Source of the DNA: Rehmannia glutinosa
Taxonomy: Eukaryota > Streptophyta > Magnoliopsida > Lamiales > Orobanchaceae
DNA: 64,000 nucleotides
Direction: 5' to 3'
NCBI GenBank assembly: GCA_016081115.2
Contig: CM071931.1
Location: forward strand, 19,010,317-19,074,316
The translations under genes were made by a program, and so were the position numbers. The notes beneath the pieces were generated by a model. That model saw nothing but the letters and a program-made list of their open reading frames with translations. It was not told the origin of the DNA and made no database searches. This document shows positions 48,138 to 60,500 of this stretch, piece by piece; within the stretch, counting starts at the first letter, position 1; each line of letters starts with the position of its first letter.

Positions 48138-48515
48138 TAGGGACGACAATTTTGACCGCCAATGACGACCTGCCCCGTGCCCTGCGAGGAGGCGGGGCGG
48201 GTCTGGGTACCTATTCCACCCCGCCTAGAATATTTATTTTTTAATACGTTTAATATATATTTTGCACATATAATATATATTATAATATAACTTTTATGTA
48301 TTCTTATATTATATCTAACATTTATAAATTGATAATAACAATTTTTGTAAAAAATATTTTATAAATATATCATAAATACTTTTTTTTCCTTTTTTTTGTA
48401 TTTAATTTTATTAATATTGGGTCAGGACGGACCAACCCGCCCCCCCTCGTTCTAGGCACGGAGGAGTCTTGGGAATTTAGCTACTTGACTTGATCTTCTC
48501 CCATTTTCATCCCTA
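48138..48515. mobile_element. hAT-type miniature element, first copy
   Basis: The ends TAGGGACGACAATTTTGAC and TTTTCATCCCTA are inverted. Flanking 8-mers CCCATGGC and CCCTTGAC match at 6 of 8. The GC-rich arms with GAGGCGGGGCGGG and GACCAACCCGCCCC enclose an AT-rich core. Its right 347 bp (from 48169) lie in the tandem duplication, so a truncated copy recurs at 50671. Confidence 0.65.
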
Positions 48516-48825
48516 CCCTTGACCCCTAAGTGGCCTCATCACTCTATGAGACAAATTAGAAATATAAAACCAAATAAAATAAGAGAATCATAATTTGTAG
48601 TATTTAATATATTATTATTTCTCAAGAAACATTATTTCAGTTATATTTTAATTTTTTTATCACTGAACCATCAATTATATTCTGAAAAGTGCGCATGAGG
48701 ATAAAAACAAGGCGACCGGGCGACCTTTCCCTGTGTGTTGTGCAAGCCTCTTTCCGAATTTCAAGTTGGAAAATGTGATGTTTCACCCTTAAGTTTTAAA
48801 AATGCATCAAATGCAAACATAGACC

Positions 48826-50670
48826 TTATTCAATGTGCATTATGTCTAAACAAGCTCGAATTAAATTGAAAGACTCGGCAGTTAACGGTTTTATAAAAAT
48901 ATCCGCGAGTTGATCTTGAGACGGAACAAAACACATCTCAATTTTTCGTTTAGAAAAATAATCCCTTAGAAAATGGTGTCGAACCTCAATATGTTTGGTC
49001 CGATTATGATGAACCGGATTTTGAGAAATATTTATAGCGGATGTATTGTCACAAAAAATTAGAACATTATTGAAAGAACATTTATAATACGCTAAAGTTT
49101 GTTTCATCCAAAGAAAGTTGAGTAGAACAAAAGGCCGCGAAAATATATTCTGCTTCGGCCGTTGATAAAGATACAGAATTTTGTTTCTTTGGAAACCAAG
49201 ATACTAGGCAATCACCTAGAAATTGACATGATCCAGTTGTACTTTTACGATCATCAATGTTACCCGCATAATCCGAATCATTATATCATTTTAAAGAAAA
49301 AATTTCATTCTTTGGATAAAAAAGCCATAAGAAATAGTTCCTGTTAAATATCGGAAAATATGTTTGACGGCACTTAAATTAGATTCCTTGGGATTGCTTT
49401 GAAATCGAGCACATATGCATACAGAATGAAGAATATCGGGTCTACTTGTGGTTAAGTAAAGTAAACTACCAATCATACCTTGATACTTTAATTTATCAAC
49501 CGGCTTGCCTTTGTCATCCTTGTCAAGCTTGATATTTGTTGTCATAAGAGTTGTAACGGTTCTTCCTTCTTTCCCGAACTTCCTTATGAGCTCTTTGGTG
49601 TATTTTGATTGAGATATGTAAATACCTTCTTGGTATTGTTTTATTGGAAGTCCAAAGAAGAAATTGATTTCTCCCATCATATTAATCTCAAATTCACCTT
49701 GCATCAACTTGGAAATTTCTTGCAAAGAGATTCATTAGTAGCACCGAAAATAATATCATCAACATAAATTTGAACTAAGAGACAATCTTGCCCTTTTTCA
49801 AAAACAAAGAGAGTAATATCAACTTAACCTCTTGTAAAACCATTTTGTAAAAGAAATGAAATAAGTCTATCATACCAAGCTCGATGCGCTTGTTTTAAAC
49901 CATATAAAGGCTCTTTGAGTTTATAGACATCATTGGATTTAGAAAAAATTTTAAACCCCAGAGGTTGTTTAACATAGACTTCTTCTTGAATAAAACCATT
50001 AAGAAAAACGGATTTAACATCCATTTGGTAAAGTTTAAAAATTTTGAAACAAGAATAGGCAAGTAAAATACGTATAACTTCTAAACGTGCTATGGGTGCA
50101 AATGTTTCATCATAGTCAATACTTTCTTCTTGACAATAACTTTGAGCTACTAACCTTGTTTTATTTCGGACGATATTTCCTTGAGCATCGGGTGTATTCC
50201 GAAATACCCATTTTATGCCAATGATAGCTTGTGATAGAGGACAAGATACAAGTTCCCAAATATCATTCCTCTCAAATTGATTAAGCTCTTCATGCATTTC
50301 TAAAAACCAATCTTTATCTTCTATGACTTCCTTAGCATTTTTTGGTTCCTTTTGAGATATTAGAGCTTTCTCTTAAAATTTCCAACTAATCATTACTTTG
50401 TCAAGTGGATCCCCAATTATAAGATCGTTTAGATGATATCCTTTAAATTTAGAGCAACATAAAGATCCAAAGTATCACCCTTATCCTCTTGTTGAACATT
50501 TGAGGTAGAAGGTTGGTCACTTGGAATAATTTGTCCAACTTCATCTTCTTCATCACTACCATCATTTGAGATTCTTTCAACTCGGATGCTTCATTGAATT
50601 TGACGTGAATATACTCTTCGACCACCATGCTGGTCTTATTATAAACCCGATATGCCTTGCTCTTAGTCGA
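48826..50670 (-). pseudogene. Copia element C pol, duplicated unit 1 (RT-RNase H)
   Basis: RT reads from KWVFRNTPDAQGNIV and YDETFAPIARLEVIR through MDVKSVFLNGFIQEEVYV to YGLKQAHRAWYD (50297-49824). After a stop it reads YVDDIIFGA near 49743 and FEINMMGEINFFFGL (49725-49291). RNase H carries CDNTSAINISQNP and DQLADIFIKPL and stops at 48826. The order and motifs match Sirevirus-like pol. Stops and a shift between 49108 and 49290 make it defective. Confidence 0.88.
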
Positions 50671-50781
50671 CCTGCCCCGTGCCCTGCGAGGAGGTGGGGC
50701 GGGTTTGGGTACCTATTCCACCCCGCCTAGAATATTTATTTTTTATTATGTTTAATATATATTTTGCACATATAATATATA

Positions 50782-51470
50782 GAGCAAATGGTGGGAATTA
50801 CCCACTTGTGATAGGAGAGAGACTTTTTTAACATGTAGGATAAAAAACTATGTTTTCTACCCACTTTTGGGGTTCTTTTACTACAATACCCTTGAGGCTT
50901 TAAATGGAAGCCTTTAAAGTAGGTAAGTTGTATTTCTCTCTCTTGTTAAATACATACATACATACGATTCTTCCCTATTTGCTCTTCATTTTTTTTCTCT
51001 TGTTTAAATTGTTCAAGACCAATATATTTACAAGATATGTGAAATTTCTTGTGAAAATTTCTGAATCTAAGATGCATTATGCACGATATATCGTGCCTAT
51101 ATTGGGCACGAGCACGATATTGTGCACAATATAGGCACGATATATCGTGCCTCAGTAAAAATTAGGCACGATATATCGTGCCTCAGTTAAAATTAGACAC
51201 GATATATCGTGTCTTTTTTTATATGTATAGGGGTTGTACATGGGGGATATGGGCACGATAGGGGTATACGATTTTATACATAGGTGTGTGTATTTGGGGG
51301 AAAGTGTACACAATTTTCAAGGAAAACATTAATTGCATCAGTTTCAAAATTCAAAATCTTCAAATTAAAGGAAGGGCATTTTTGTCAAATTGGGTAGAAA
51401 AAAGTTTTCTTATGTCTATGGGTAGAAAAGAATACCCACTATCCATAATGGGTACTTAAAAAATTCCCCC
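50782..51470. mobile_element. 689-bp insertion carrying a palindrome array (probably Mutator-like)
   Basis: A perfect 9-bp duplication TAATATATA lies at 50773-50781 and 51471-51479, and the empty site is seen in the first copy of the host element. The end halves are loosely inverted (GGTGGGAATTACCCAC on the left; GGGGGAATTTTTTAAG and TACCCATTATGG reading in from the right). No transposase is present. The size of the duplication fits Mutator-like elements. Confidence 0.78.
51081..51213. repeat. Array of four 16-18 bp perfect palindromes
   Basis: Perfect palindromes around CACGATATATCGTG sit at 51081-51096, 51134-51151, 51165-51182 and 51196-51213. The second and third are GGCACGATATATCGTGCC; the fourth is GACACGATATATCGTGTC, with paired changes on both arms. 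The last three are spaced 31 bp apart, separated by TCAGTAAAAATTA-type linkers. Confidence 0.95.
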
Positions 51471-52023
51471 TAATATATATTATAATATAACTTTTATATA
51501 TTATTATATTATATCTAACATTTATAAATTGATAATATAATTTTTTTAAAACATAATTTATAAATATATCATAAATACTTTTTTTCCTTTTTTTGTATTT
51601 AATTTTATTAATATTGGGGCAGGACGAACCGACCCGCCCCCCTCGTTCTAGGCACGGAGGAGTCTTGGGAATTTAGCTACTTGACTTGATCTCCTCCCAT
51701 TGTCATCTCTACCCTTGACCCCTAAGTGGCCTCGTCACTGTATGAGACAGATTAGAAATATAAAACCAAATAAAATAAAAAGAATCATAATTTGTAATAT
51801 TTAATATATTATTTCTCAAGAAACATTATTTCAGTTATATTTTAATTTTTATATCACTGAACCATCAATTATATTCTGCCTGAAAAGTGCGCATGAGGAT
51901 AAAAACAAGACGACCGGGCGACCTTTCCTTGTATGTTGTGCAAGCCTCTGTCCGAATTTCAAGTTGGAAAGTGTGATTTTTCACCCCTAAGTTTTAAAAA
52001 TGCATCAAATGCAAACATAGACC

Positions 52024-53873
52024 TTATTCAATGTGCATTATGCCTAAACAAGCTCGAATTAAAGTGAAAGACTCGGCGGTTAACGGTTTTATAAAAATAT
52101 CCGCGAGTTGATCTTGAGACGGAACAAAACACATCTCAATTTTTCGTTTAGAAAAACAATCCCTTAGAAAATGGTGTCGAACCTCAATATGTTTGGTTCG
52201 ATTGTGATGAACCGGATTTTGAGAAATATTTGTAGCGGATGTATTGTCACACAAAAATTGGAACATTTTCGAAAGAACATTTATAATACGCTAAAGTTTG
52301 TTTCATCCAAAGAAAGTTGAGTACAACAAAAGGCCGCGAAAATATATTCGGATTTGGTCGTTGATAAAGATACAAAATTTTGTTTCTTTGGAAACCAAAA
52401 TACTAGGAAATCACCTAGAAATTGACATGATCCAGTTGTACTTTTACGATCATCAATATTACCCGCATAATCTGAATCACTATATCCTTTTAAAGAAAAA
52501 AATTTCATTCTTTGGATAAAACAAACCATAAGAAATAGTGCCTTTTAAATATCGAAAAATATGTTTGACGACACTTAAATTTGATTCTTTGGGATGCTTT
52601 GAAATCGAGCACATATGCATATAGAATAAAGAATATCGGGTCTACTTGCGGTTAAGTAAAGTAAACTACCAATCACACCTCGATACTTTAATTTATCAAC
52701 CGGCTTGCCTTTGTCATTCTTGTCAAGCTTGATATTTGTTGCCATAAGAGTTGTAACGGTTCTTCCTTCTTCAATCCCGAACTTCTTTAGGAGCTCTTTG
52801 GTGTATTTCGATTAAGATATGTAAATACCTTCTTGGCATTGTTTTATTTGAAGTCCAAAGAAGAAATTGATTTCTCCCATCATATTCATCTCAAATTCAC
52901 CTTGCATTAACTTGGAAATTTCTTGCAAAGAGATTCATTAGTAACACCGAAAATAATATCATCAACATAAATTTGAACTAAGAGACAATCTTGCCCTTTT
53001 TCAAAAGCAAAGAGAGTAATATCAACTTAACCTCTTGTAAAACCATTATGTAAAAGAAATGAAATAAGTCTGTCATACCAAGCTCGAGGCGCTTGTTTTA
53101 AACCATATAAAGCCTCTTTGAGTTTATAGACATCATTTGATTTAGAAAAATTTTTAAATCCCAGAGGTTGTTTAACATAGTCTTTTTCTTGAATAAAACC
53201 ATTAAGAAAAACGGATTTAACATCCATTTGGTAAAGTTTGAAAATTTTGAAACAAGAATAGGCAAGTAAAATACATATAACTTCTAAACGTGCTATGGGT
53301 GCAAATGTTTCATCATAGTCAATACTTTCTTCTTGACAATAACTTTGAGCTACTAACCTTGCTTTATTTCGGACGATATTGCCTTGAGCATCGGGTGTAT
53401 TCCGAGATACCCATTTTATGCCAATGATAGCTTATGATAGAGGACAAGATACAAGTTCCCAAATATCATTCCTCTCAAATTGATTAAGCTCTTCTTGCAT
53501 TTCTAGAAACCAATCTTTATCTTCTATGATTTCCTTAGCATTTTTTGGTTCCTTTTGAGATATTAAAGCTTTCTCTGCAAATTTCCAACTAATCATTACT
53601 TTGTCAAGTGGATCCCCAATTATAAGATCGTTTAGATGATATCCTTTAAATTTAGAGCAACAGGAAGATCCAAAGTTTCACCCTTATCCTCTTGTTGAAC
53701 ATTTGAGGTAGAAGGTTGGTCACTTGGAATAATTTGTCCAACTTCATCTTCTTCATCACTACCATCATTTGAGATTCTTTCAACTCGGATGCTTCATTGA
53801 ATTTGACGTGAATATACTCTTCGACCACCATGCTAGTCTTATTATAAACCCGATATGTCTTGCTCTTAGTCGA
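52024..53873 (-). pseudogene. Copia element C pol, duplicated unit 2 (RT-RNase H)
   Basis: This is the upstream original of the pol part in unit 1: linker before RT (53873-53652), MDVKSVFLNGFIQEKDYV with YGLKQAPRAWYDRLISFLL (53227-53027), YSDSDYAGNIDDRKSTTGSCQ (52529-52281) and CDNTSATNISQNP with the RNase H end (52266-52024). It is continuous on its 5' side with the single-copy integrase region. Stops and shifts differ in part from unit 1, so some decay came after duplication. Confidence 0.88.
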
Positions 53874-55400
53874 GTACCCCATAAATATTCCTTCTTCGGC
53901 CTAAGGATCAAGTTTGTCCAGTTGATTCTTGGTGTTCAAAATAACACACTTGCAACCAAATATTTTGAAATAACTAATATTTGGTGTTCTTCATTTCTGA
54001 AGCTCATATAGAGTTTTATTTAACTTGGAACGAAGATATACCCGGTTTATGACGTAGCAAGCGGTGTTTACGGCTTCGGCCCAAAAATATTTTGAAAGTG
54101 AAAATTCATTGAGCCTCACCAACACATTTCTTGTAAGTTTCGATTTTTTCTTTCGGCTACACTATTTTGTTAAGGAGTTCTCGGAGCCAAAAAAATTATG
54201 AGCATATCCCTTGGTTTCACATAAGATTCTAAAATCACCATCAAATTCACCTCCTCGATCATTTCTTATAGACTTAATAGTATCTTCATTTTCATTCTCT
54301 ATAAGTCTATACAACTTAGCAAACTCATTAGCGGCATCATTTTTATTAGCAAGAAAAATAGTCCAAGTATATCTTGAAAAATCATCGACTATAACAAAAG
54401 TGTAATGTTTTTCACTTAAACTACCCGTGTCAATATCCTCATACAAATCTAGATGAAGAAGTTATAGAGGCTTGGTTGTGGAAATTTCATTTTTAGGCTT
54501 AAAACTACTCTTAACTAATTTATTCTTTTGACAAGTATCACATAAGCCAATGTTTTCAAAATTCAACTTGGGTAGTCCTTTGACATGTTGATATTTGTAA
54601 ATAGTTTGTAAATTATTTGTATCCAACATGTCCAAATCGCCTATGCCATAAACTAGTTAAATCATTGCTAGCAACAAGACAAGAACATTTTTACTAACCA
54701 AATCACTTGTGCAAGTGTTATAAAGATTGGCTTTTCTACTAGCTTCCCAAATAATTTTACCATTTTAGAGTAATGCATTTTTCTTTATTAAAAATAACAC
54801 CATAATTTAAATCACAAAGTTGACTTACACTTATCAAATTGAACTTAAGCTTATCTACTAACAATTCATCATGTAAAGAGAAAGAAGAGTTACCAACGTC
54901 TCCATTGCCAAGGACTTTGCTTTTGCTATTCCCGAATATGACCATTCCTTCTTCTTGGAGCTTAATGTTGGTAAAAATTTGTTCTCTTCCGGTCATATGG
55001 CGCAAACATCAACTGTCCACGAATCACCTGGAATCCTCTGTGATTGTTATTGCCCCTCGTACCTACAAATAAATTGTTTTTAGGTACCCTAGAATTTTGG
55101 GGTCCATGGAGGTTAGCATTGAGACCTTTGGGTCTCCAAAAATGACTATTACTATTTCTAAGTTTACAAGTGCTAGCAAAATATCCATTTTTACCATAAT
55201 AAAAGTAAGTATTTATTCTCGGAGTACTAGCACGAATAAAAGTTAGAGCTTGGTTATTTTTCTTGAAATTGGTTTGAAAAGGTTTTGTAAGGAGTCTAGT
55301 TTAGATTTGCTCACTTCTTTGAACATCAAGAATTTTTGTGAACTTATCGGTTTTTAAGTTGAAATATTGTACATCCTTTTTCAAACTTTCTATTTCTTTA
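53874..55400 (-). pseudogene. Copia element C gag end, protease region and integrase
   Basis: Reading on the minus strand: a gag zinc-knuckle relic at about 55210-55165 (YFYYGKNGYFASTC, where the knuckle should be CX2CX4HX4C), an eroded protease region near 55040, then FNLISVSQLCDLNYGVIF (54900-54790). Integrase follows with FVIVDDFSRYTWTIF and IRNDRGGEFDGDF (54420-54230). The 5' part of gag is cut at 55400/55401 by the LTR of element D. The sequence resembles Sirevirus-like Copia. Confidence 0.82.
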
Positions 55401-56864
55401 TGTAGGTCCCAATGGTTGTTTAAGTAAAGACTAGAGGGGGTTGAAAAGACTTTACAGATTTTCAATTTTTGTCCTTTAAATTAGAGTTTTATCGCAAGTC
55501 AACTTAGTCCTTGTGAGACAACTTAGTTCAACCTTCACAGTAGAGTTAGCTACTCAACGGACTCGAGAGAGCTGTTGATAAGATAACTCAGCTGAGTGAG
55601 GTAACATTTTTAGAAATTCAGTAGACTTGATTTTTCAACAGAAGTCTTACACCCTTTGATTAAAATAAGTTTCCAACACTTATTTTTAGGTTAAGTTATT
55701 ATCAGTAGACTTAAAAAAATTTTAACAGACAATATATACAATATGCAAGAAATAAATGTGTTGAATATAAAAGACACAAAGCAATTTTTATAACGGTTCG
55801 AGGATGAGGTAATTCCTCTAATCCACTCTTCTCCAACCCATGGGGGTAATCCACTAAGTAACAGTGATTTCGTCACAAAAGGATGGAAGTCCAAGCTTAG
55901 CCTTGATCACACAATTGGCTTTTCTTCTGGGACTCAACTCTTCACAAGACGGTTGTCCTACTACTTCAGCTCATTGGATTTGATCACGTATTCCTCCAAC
56001 GAATCTGAAGCCTGGTTCAACAAGAACCTCACTGCACTTCTTTCAACCTTGGATGTGCGGACCCTTTTATTTTTCAACAATATTTTCTCTTCAACAGTTT
56101 GAAGTTGTCGTTTCTTCACTGAGTGTGTTAGATCGATTTTCTTCAAGTTTTAGGCTTGAGGATTGAGCGTATGCTTGAGAGTATTTTTCACTTTGCTCGG
56201 ATTGCTTGAATGCTCTTGTGTGTCCTAAGTTGCATAAGTACTCTCTCAAGTGAATTCCTCAGCCTTTTATATTGCCTGTTTGGAAAGTGTATTCGTTGAA
56301 GAGATAGATACATTTTCAAATTACACTTCAAGGTCATTGGCTTGTCTTATCTTGCCACATTTGATGTAGACTGATCCTTGTATTAATGCTCTGCAATAAC
56401 CTGAATCACTGCAGGTTTGCAGGAGCATCCCATTAGTTCCCAGCTATTTGCACTCTTTCAGCAAAACAACTTTATGCTTGCAGTCTGACATGTTTCCTCT
56501 TTCAGCAAATATTTGACTTTGCTTATCAATGGACATTTTCAGCTTTCTTGAGTCTTTTTTACTGCTAAACCCCTTTGATAAAGTTCTCCACTAATCTGTG
56601 AGTGATTTGGCTGTCAGTCTGCTGACTGAGACAACTTTTGATACTAGATCGATCCTTCCTTCTTTGTAATACTCGGTGACACAATGTAGTAGTCTTCACT
56701 TCGATCTTCAGTCAACTTTCTGCAATCTTCAACTTGGCTGCTTCGACTCAACTAATAGAATCCTATCTATTACACAGTTGATTTCATAGCGGAATTGGGG
56801 TGGCAACTTCCTAATCTAAGATTTACATAGCATCATCAAAATCTATTACATAAATTTCCCAACA
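55401..56864 (-). repeat. 3' LTR of Sirevirus-like element D
   Basis: On the minus strand this starts TGTTGGGAAATTTATG and ends GGGACCTACA, the same end as the LTR of element B, with related internal sequence near both ends (TTTTGATGATGC, CACCCCAATTC). A purine tract AAGGGGGAAAT precedes it at 56865-56875. The 5' LTR lies outside the window, so the target duplication cannot be checked. Confidence 0.85.
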
Positions 56865-57090
56865 ATTTCCCCCTTATTGATGATCCTAAAACTTAAATAA
56901 AATAACAAAGTAAATATTGCTTGAAAAATAATGATTTGTATGAATATGTCATTTTATTGAACATATCATTATGCAGTTTACAGTGTTTTACAAACTACAA
57001 TGAAAATTACAAGGTACTTACAAAATTCTCTGTGTATTTATAATTAAGTACAAATACAATAAGAAAGTCAATAGCCTTCATCGCCTCTGC

Positions 57091-57591
57091 TAGGGGTGTC
57101 AATCGTGTCGTGTTTCGTGTTCGCGGGTCGTGTTTTTACATAGGTATTACAATTCCGACCACGGGCAGGCCGACCCCGTTTAATTATTCGTGTCAAGATA
57201 CCACGACCGAACATGACCCGTTTATGACAATACGACAAAGTATAATTTAAACTTGACATGAAAAAAATAAAAAAATCGGAAAAAAATTTTAAATTACAAA
57301 TAAAAAATACATTAAATATTAAAAATTATTAAAAGAATGCATTTAATAATTTTTCCATCATCATATAACCAACTAAAACATCACAAAATATTAAAATAAT
57401 ATATCACTATAAATTAAATGGGTTACATAGGTCAATTCGACCAGCGGGTCGACCCAACCGACCTATTTATTTTTCGTGTTATCCGTATAAGGCCGATTTT
57501 GACCCGAACTTTGTTAAGGGTTGTACATCTGCTAAATTCGTGTTAGGTTAGGTTTCGGGTTATCGTGTCGTGTCACAAATTGACGCCCCCA
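57091..57591. mobile_element. hAT-type miniature element inside element D, 501 bp
   Basis: The ends TAGGGGTGTCAATCGTG and ACAAATTGACGCCCCCA are inverted. Flanks GCCTCTGC (57083-57090) and GCCTCTCT (57592-57599) match at 6 of 8. Arms are rich in CGTGTTCG and GGGTCGTG words around an AT-rich core. Confidence 0.75.
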
Positions 57592-57599
57592 GCCTCTCT

Positions 57600-60500
57600 T
57601 CCTTCTCCTTTTTCTTCTTCTTCCATTCTCTGTCTTGTTCTTCTCTCTTCCTCTTCTTATCATCTTCTTCCTTCTTTTTTTATCATAAGCTCTCTTATGA
57701 GATTGGTCTCTCATTTTTCTCTCTTCCCATTCTTGTACTTGCATGATATTTTTCTTCTTTTTGCTTGCCTTTTCATTTCGCCTGGCAACATCTCTATTCT
57801 CTAGTTCCCTTAGTCCAGATCAGTAAAGAAGATCCTTCTTTTGGGGATTTATATATTGAACATTCTTAGGTTTACTTGGTGGAGTACCTCTGCCTCTTCC
57901 ACCATATCTTCCCCTTCCTCTTCCCAGTCGGCTCCTCTCTAGGAGTGTCTTTGTCTGTTTGAACCTTTGGTCTATTTGATTGCTCGGTGAGTCTCTTGGT
58001 TCTCGGTGATTGACAAATTTCTAAGCCTTTTTCCTAGTGCAAATCCCATGCCTCTTTAAGGGTCATTCCTTTGAAAAATCCTTCCGACTTGAGAGTTTGG
58101 AACTCCTCAAGCGATCTTGGCTTAGACCCTGCATTAGGAGCGGGTTCTTCTGGGAGCTTCACTGCTGGAGAATCTGGTAGCAGCCCTGTTGGGGGACCAT
58201 GGAACTTGGATTTTAATCCTTCTATGTGACCATTTTGCCTGCAATCGACTTCTGCGAATTCAGCTTCGATTGCAGCTCTTGTCTTCAAAAAGCTGAGTCA
58301 ACTTTTGCATCAGTTGGCATATCCTGCGGCAACTAGGAATGGAGAGAGCTGGTTAATGAGTCGAGTTGAGATTTATCCAATATAATCTTCAAGGGGATGG
58401 GGGTCTTCTTAGGTTCTTCCCCCTTACTTACACCTTCATTTCCCCCCTTTTTGGCATCATCAGTGCCAACTAGTTCTGTCATGGGTGACTGAGTGAGCTG
58501 CTCTATGTTCTGATCTAAGAGCTTTCATCTATGTGTTCATCAACATCATCTGAGCTCGTAGAGTGCTCTCTGTGTTCTGAAGATCCTACTTACATTGAGC
58601 CCTTAGCAACTCCATATCAGTCTTATGAGTCTTCTCTATCCTGAAAATGTGGCCTCGCTGTCTCTGTTGGAATTGAGCTTGCTCACCACACCAAATCACT
58701 AGTTTTGAAAAGAGTGATTTGAAGTAGCTCACTTGCTCTCTTCTTAGTGCCTTCGTTTGCATAGTCCATTTTTGAATTCGGACAACTGCTCCTCGGATAT
58801 CTCCTGAGATCATTGCATCATGGTTATCCAACCGTTGGTTGAGTGTAACAAAACTTCTTTCCATAGCTTCCATTTCAGCGCACATAGCCTTGAAAGCTTT
58901 TCTGAAGTCAGCTGCCTCAGGTGACTGATCCTATGGTAACACAGAGTCAAAATCAAAGCCAAACGTCACCACTCGTAAATCATCAGGAGCAATGAATTCT
59001 TCTGGATCTATATTCACTAAATAATTTGCACGTTCTTTAGCAGATTCGGTCTCCAACGAGACTTCTTCGACAAATGGAAAATAGTCTTCAAATATACCAC
59101 GAGGGACTGAAGGAACATCTCCACTTCTCCTTCGGGAGCCTTCCCTTTGTTCCCCTGGATTGCAGCTCTTTGTGTCTCAGTTGTGTGAGCTTCATTGCGC
59201 GATCCTTGTTGTGTTTACTTTGGTCACGAGCCTCAGCTATCTCAATAGCTTTGTTGGCTCAGTTGTTGCTTCCTTTTGAGTATTCGAAGCCTCAGCCGCC
59301 TTAGCATCATCACATGCTGGTGATGGCATCATTGGGGATGGGCCATCAACCAAAATGAATTGAGACAAGGCAGCTTCCTCACGTGTCTTTTTCAATTCTG
59401 CCACACGTTCCTCTATAGCTGGGTCCTCTACAGCTTGGTCCTTGGGGGTGGACTTATCTTCATTGTCAATGTCAAGAAATTCTACTAACACATTGTCATC
59501 GGAATCATCCAGTGCATTGATTTCTTCCATTTCAGAAGACTCCATTGCAGGAACTGGCAGTTTTCCCTTCGCAAGTACAACACCCCTGGAAGTCTCAACC
59601 TCGTGTGGGCCTTCAATAACCTTAGCAACAGTCTCAACCACTGTAAGGACTTCAGCAATCCCTTCCTGCGAGTTGGCAATCCATTCTGCGAGACTTAGCT
59701 ACATTAGGGCTTGGCGGTGGCATCCTTCGAGGTCTCAACATCTTGGATTGCACTTTCACGATCATCAATCTCGATTGACTTGATGCGATATCCATCATTT
59801 GCCTCGTTGTGTATCAAGCGTGACATCCTCGGCCTCTGATGTAGTTGGAATTTCAGCTGAGAGAGTCTTAACCACCTGAGCATTGTCAATCCCACTCTAT
59901 TGTTCTTTTTCAGTCTCACATTCGCCTCTTAACTTCGGTTTGTGAAAGTCTCTCACAACCTCCTCCAACCCAACTGTGGTGTGTTCAGTTTTCCTCTTAG
60001 CTGGCTCACCAGCTGAATCACGGGCAGTAGGGTCAACTCACACTTGAGACGCTGATGTTCCATTTGAGTTGTCAGCCGTTTAGGAATTTGTCTCTACAAC
60101 TTTCACAAGGGCAGCTCACTAGGTTGCCCACTACATCTTCATCCATAGCTTTATTTCTAGTTTTCCTGGTTTGTCTTTCGGAGTGTGCTGGTGAGGTTGT
60201 TTCTGCAATTTGCCCCACCGTGTCAAGCATAGTTGGGGTTGGAAAGATTTGAATGGAAGACGACTCTCTAGGGCCCCTGAGAGTAGATTTCTCATGCATC
60301 ACCAAAGACTTTTTCGATTCTTCGTGTGTGACCATCTCGACTAGGTTAGCTGTATCCAAAATCTCCATGTCGCTACTGCTGGCTCGTTCAATGGCTTCCT
60401 CAGGAATATTAGGATCTGTGAAGGCACATGAGTGAGGTTTTAGGGACTCCTCAATGGCCTTGGCCTTCTCCAATTCCTTGGCCTTCTCCTTGTCATTCTT

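Larger units (their letters stand above)
50671..51711. mobile_element. Second, truncated copy of the hAT-type miniature element, with insertion
   Basis: It matches 48169-48515 and ends TCATCTCTA. It lacks the first 31 bases because the duplication joint falls inside the element. It is split by a later 689-bp insertion at 50782-51470. Confidence 0.75.
48169..53873. repeat. Tandem segmental duplication, units 2502 bp and 3203 bp
   Basis: Unit 1 is 48169-50670 and unit 2 is 50671-53873. Both start CCTGCCCCGTGCCCTGCGAG and end GCTCTTAGTCGA. CGA occurs at the left border (48166-48168), at the middle joint and at the right border, so the joint has a 3-base microhomology. Unit 2 is longer only because of the 689-bp insertion and its 9-bp duplication at 50773-51479; without it the units are 2502 and about 2505 bp. 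Confidence 0.92.

Noticed and set aside
57565..57804. Plus-strand frame with apparent hydrophobic segments
   Set aside because: It is antisense to the Lys/Arg/Glu-rich tail of the env-like frame of element D.
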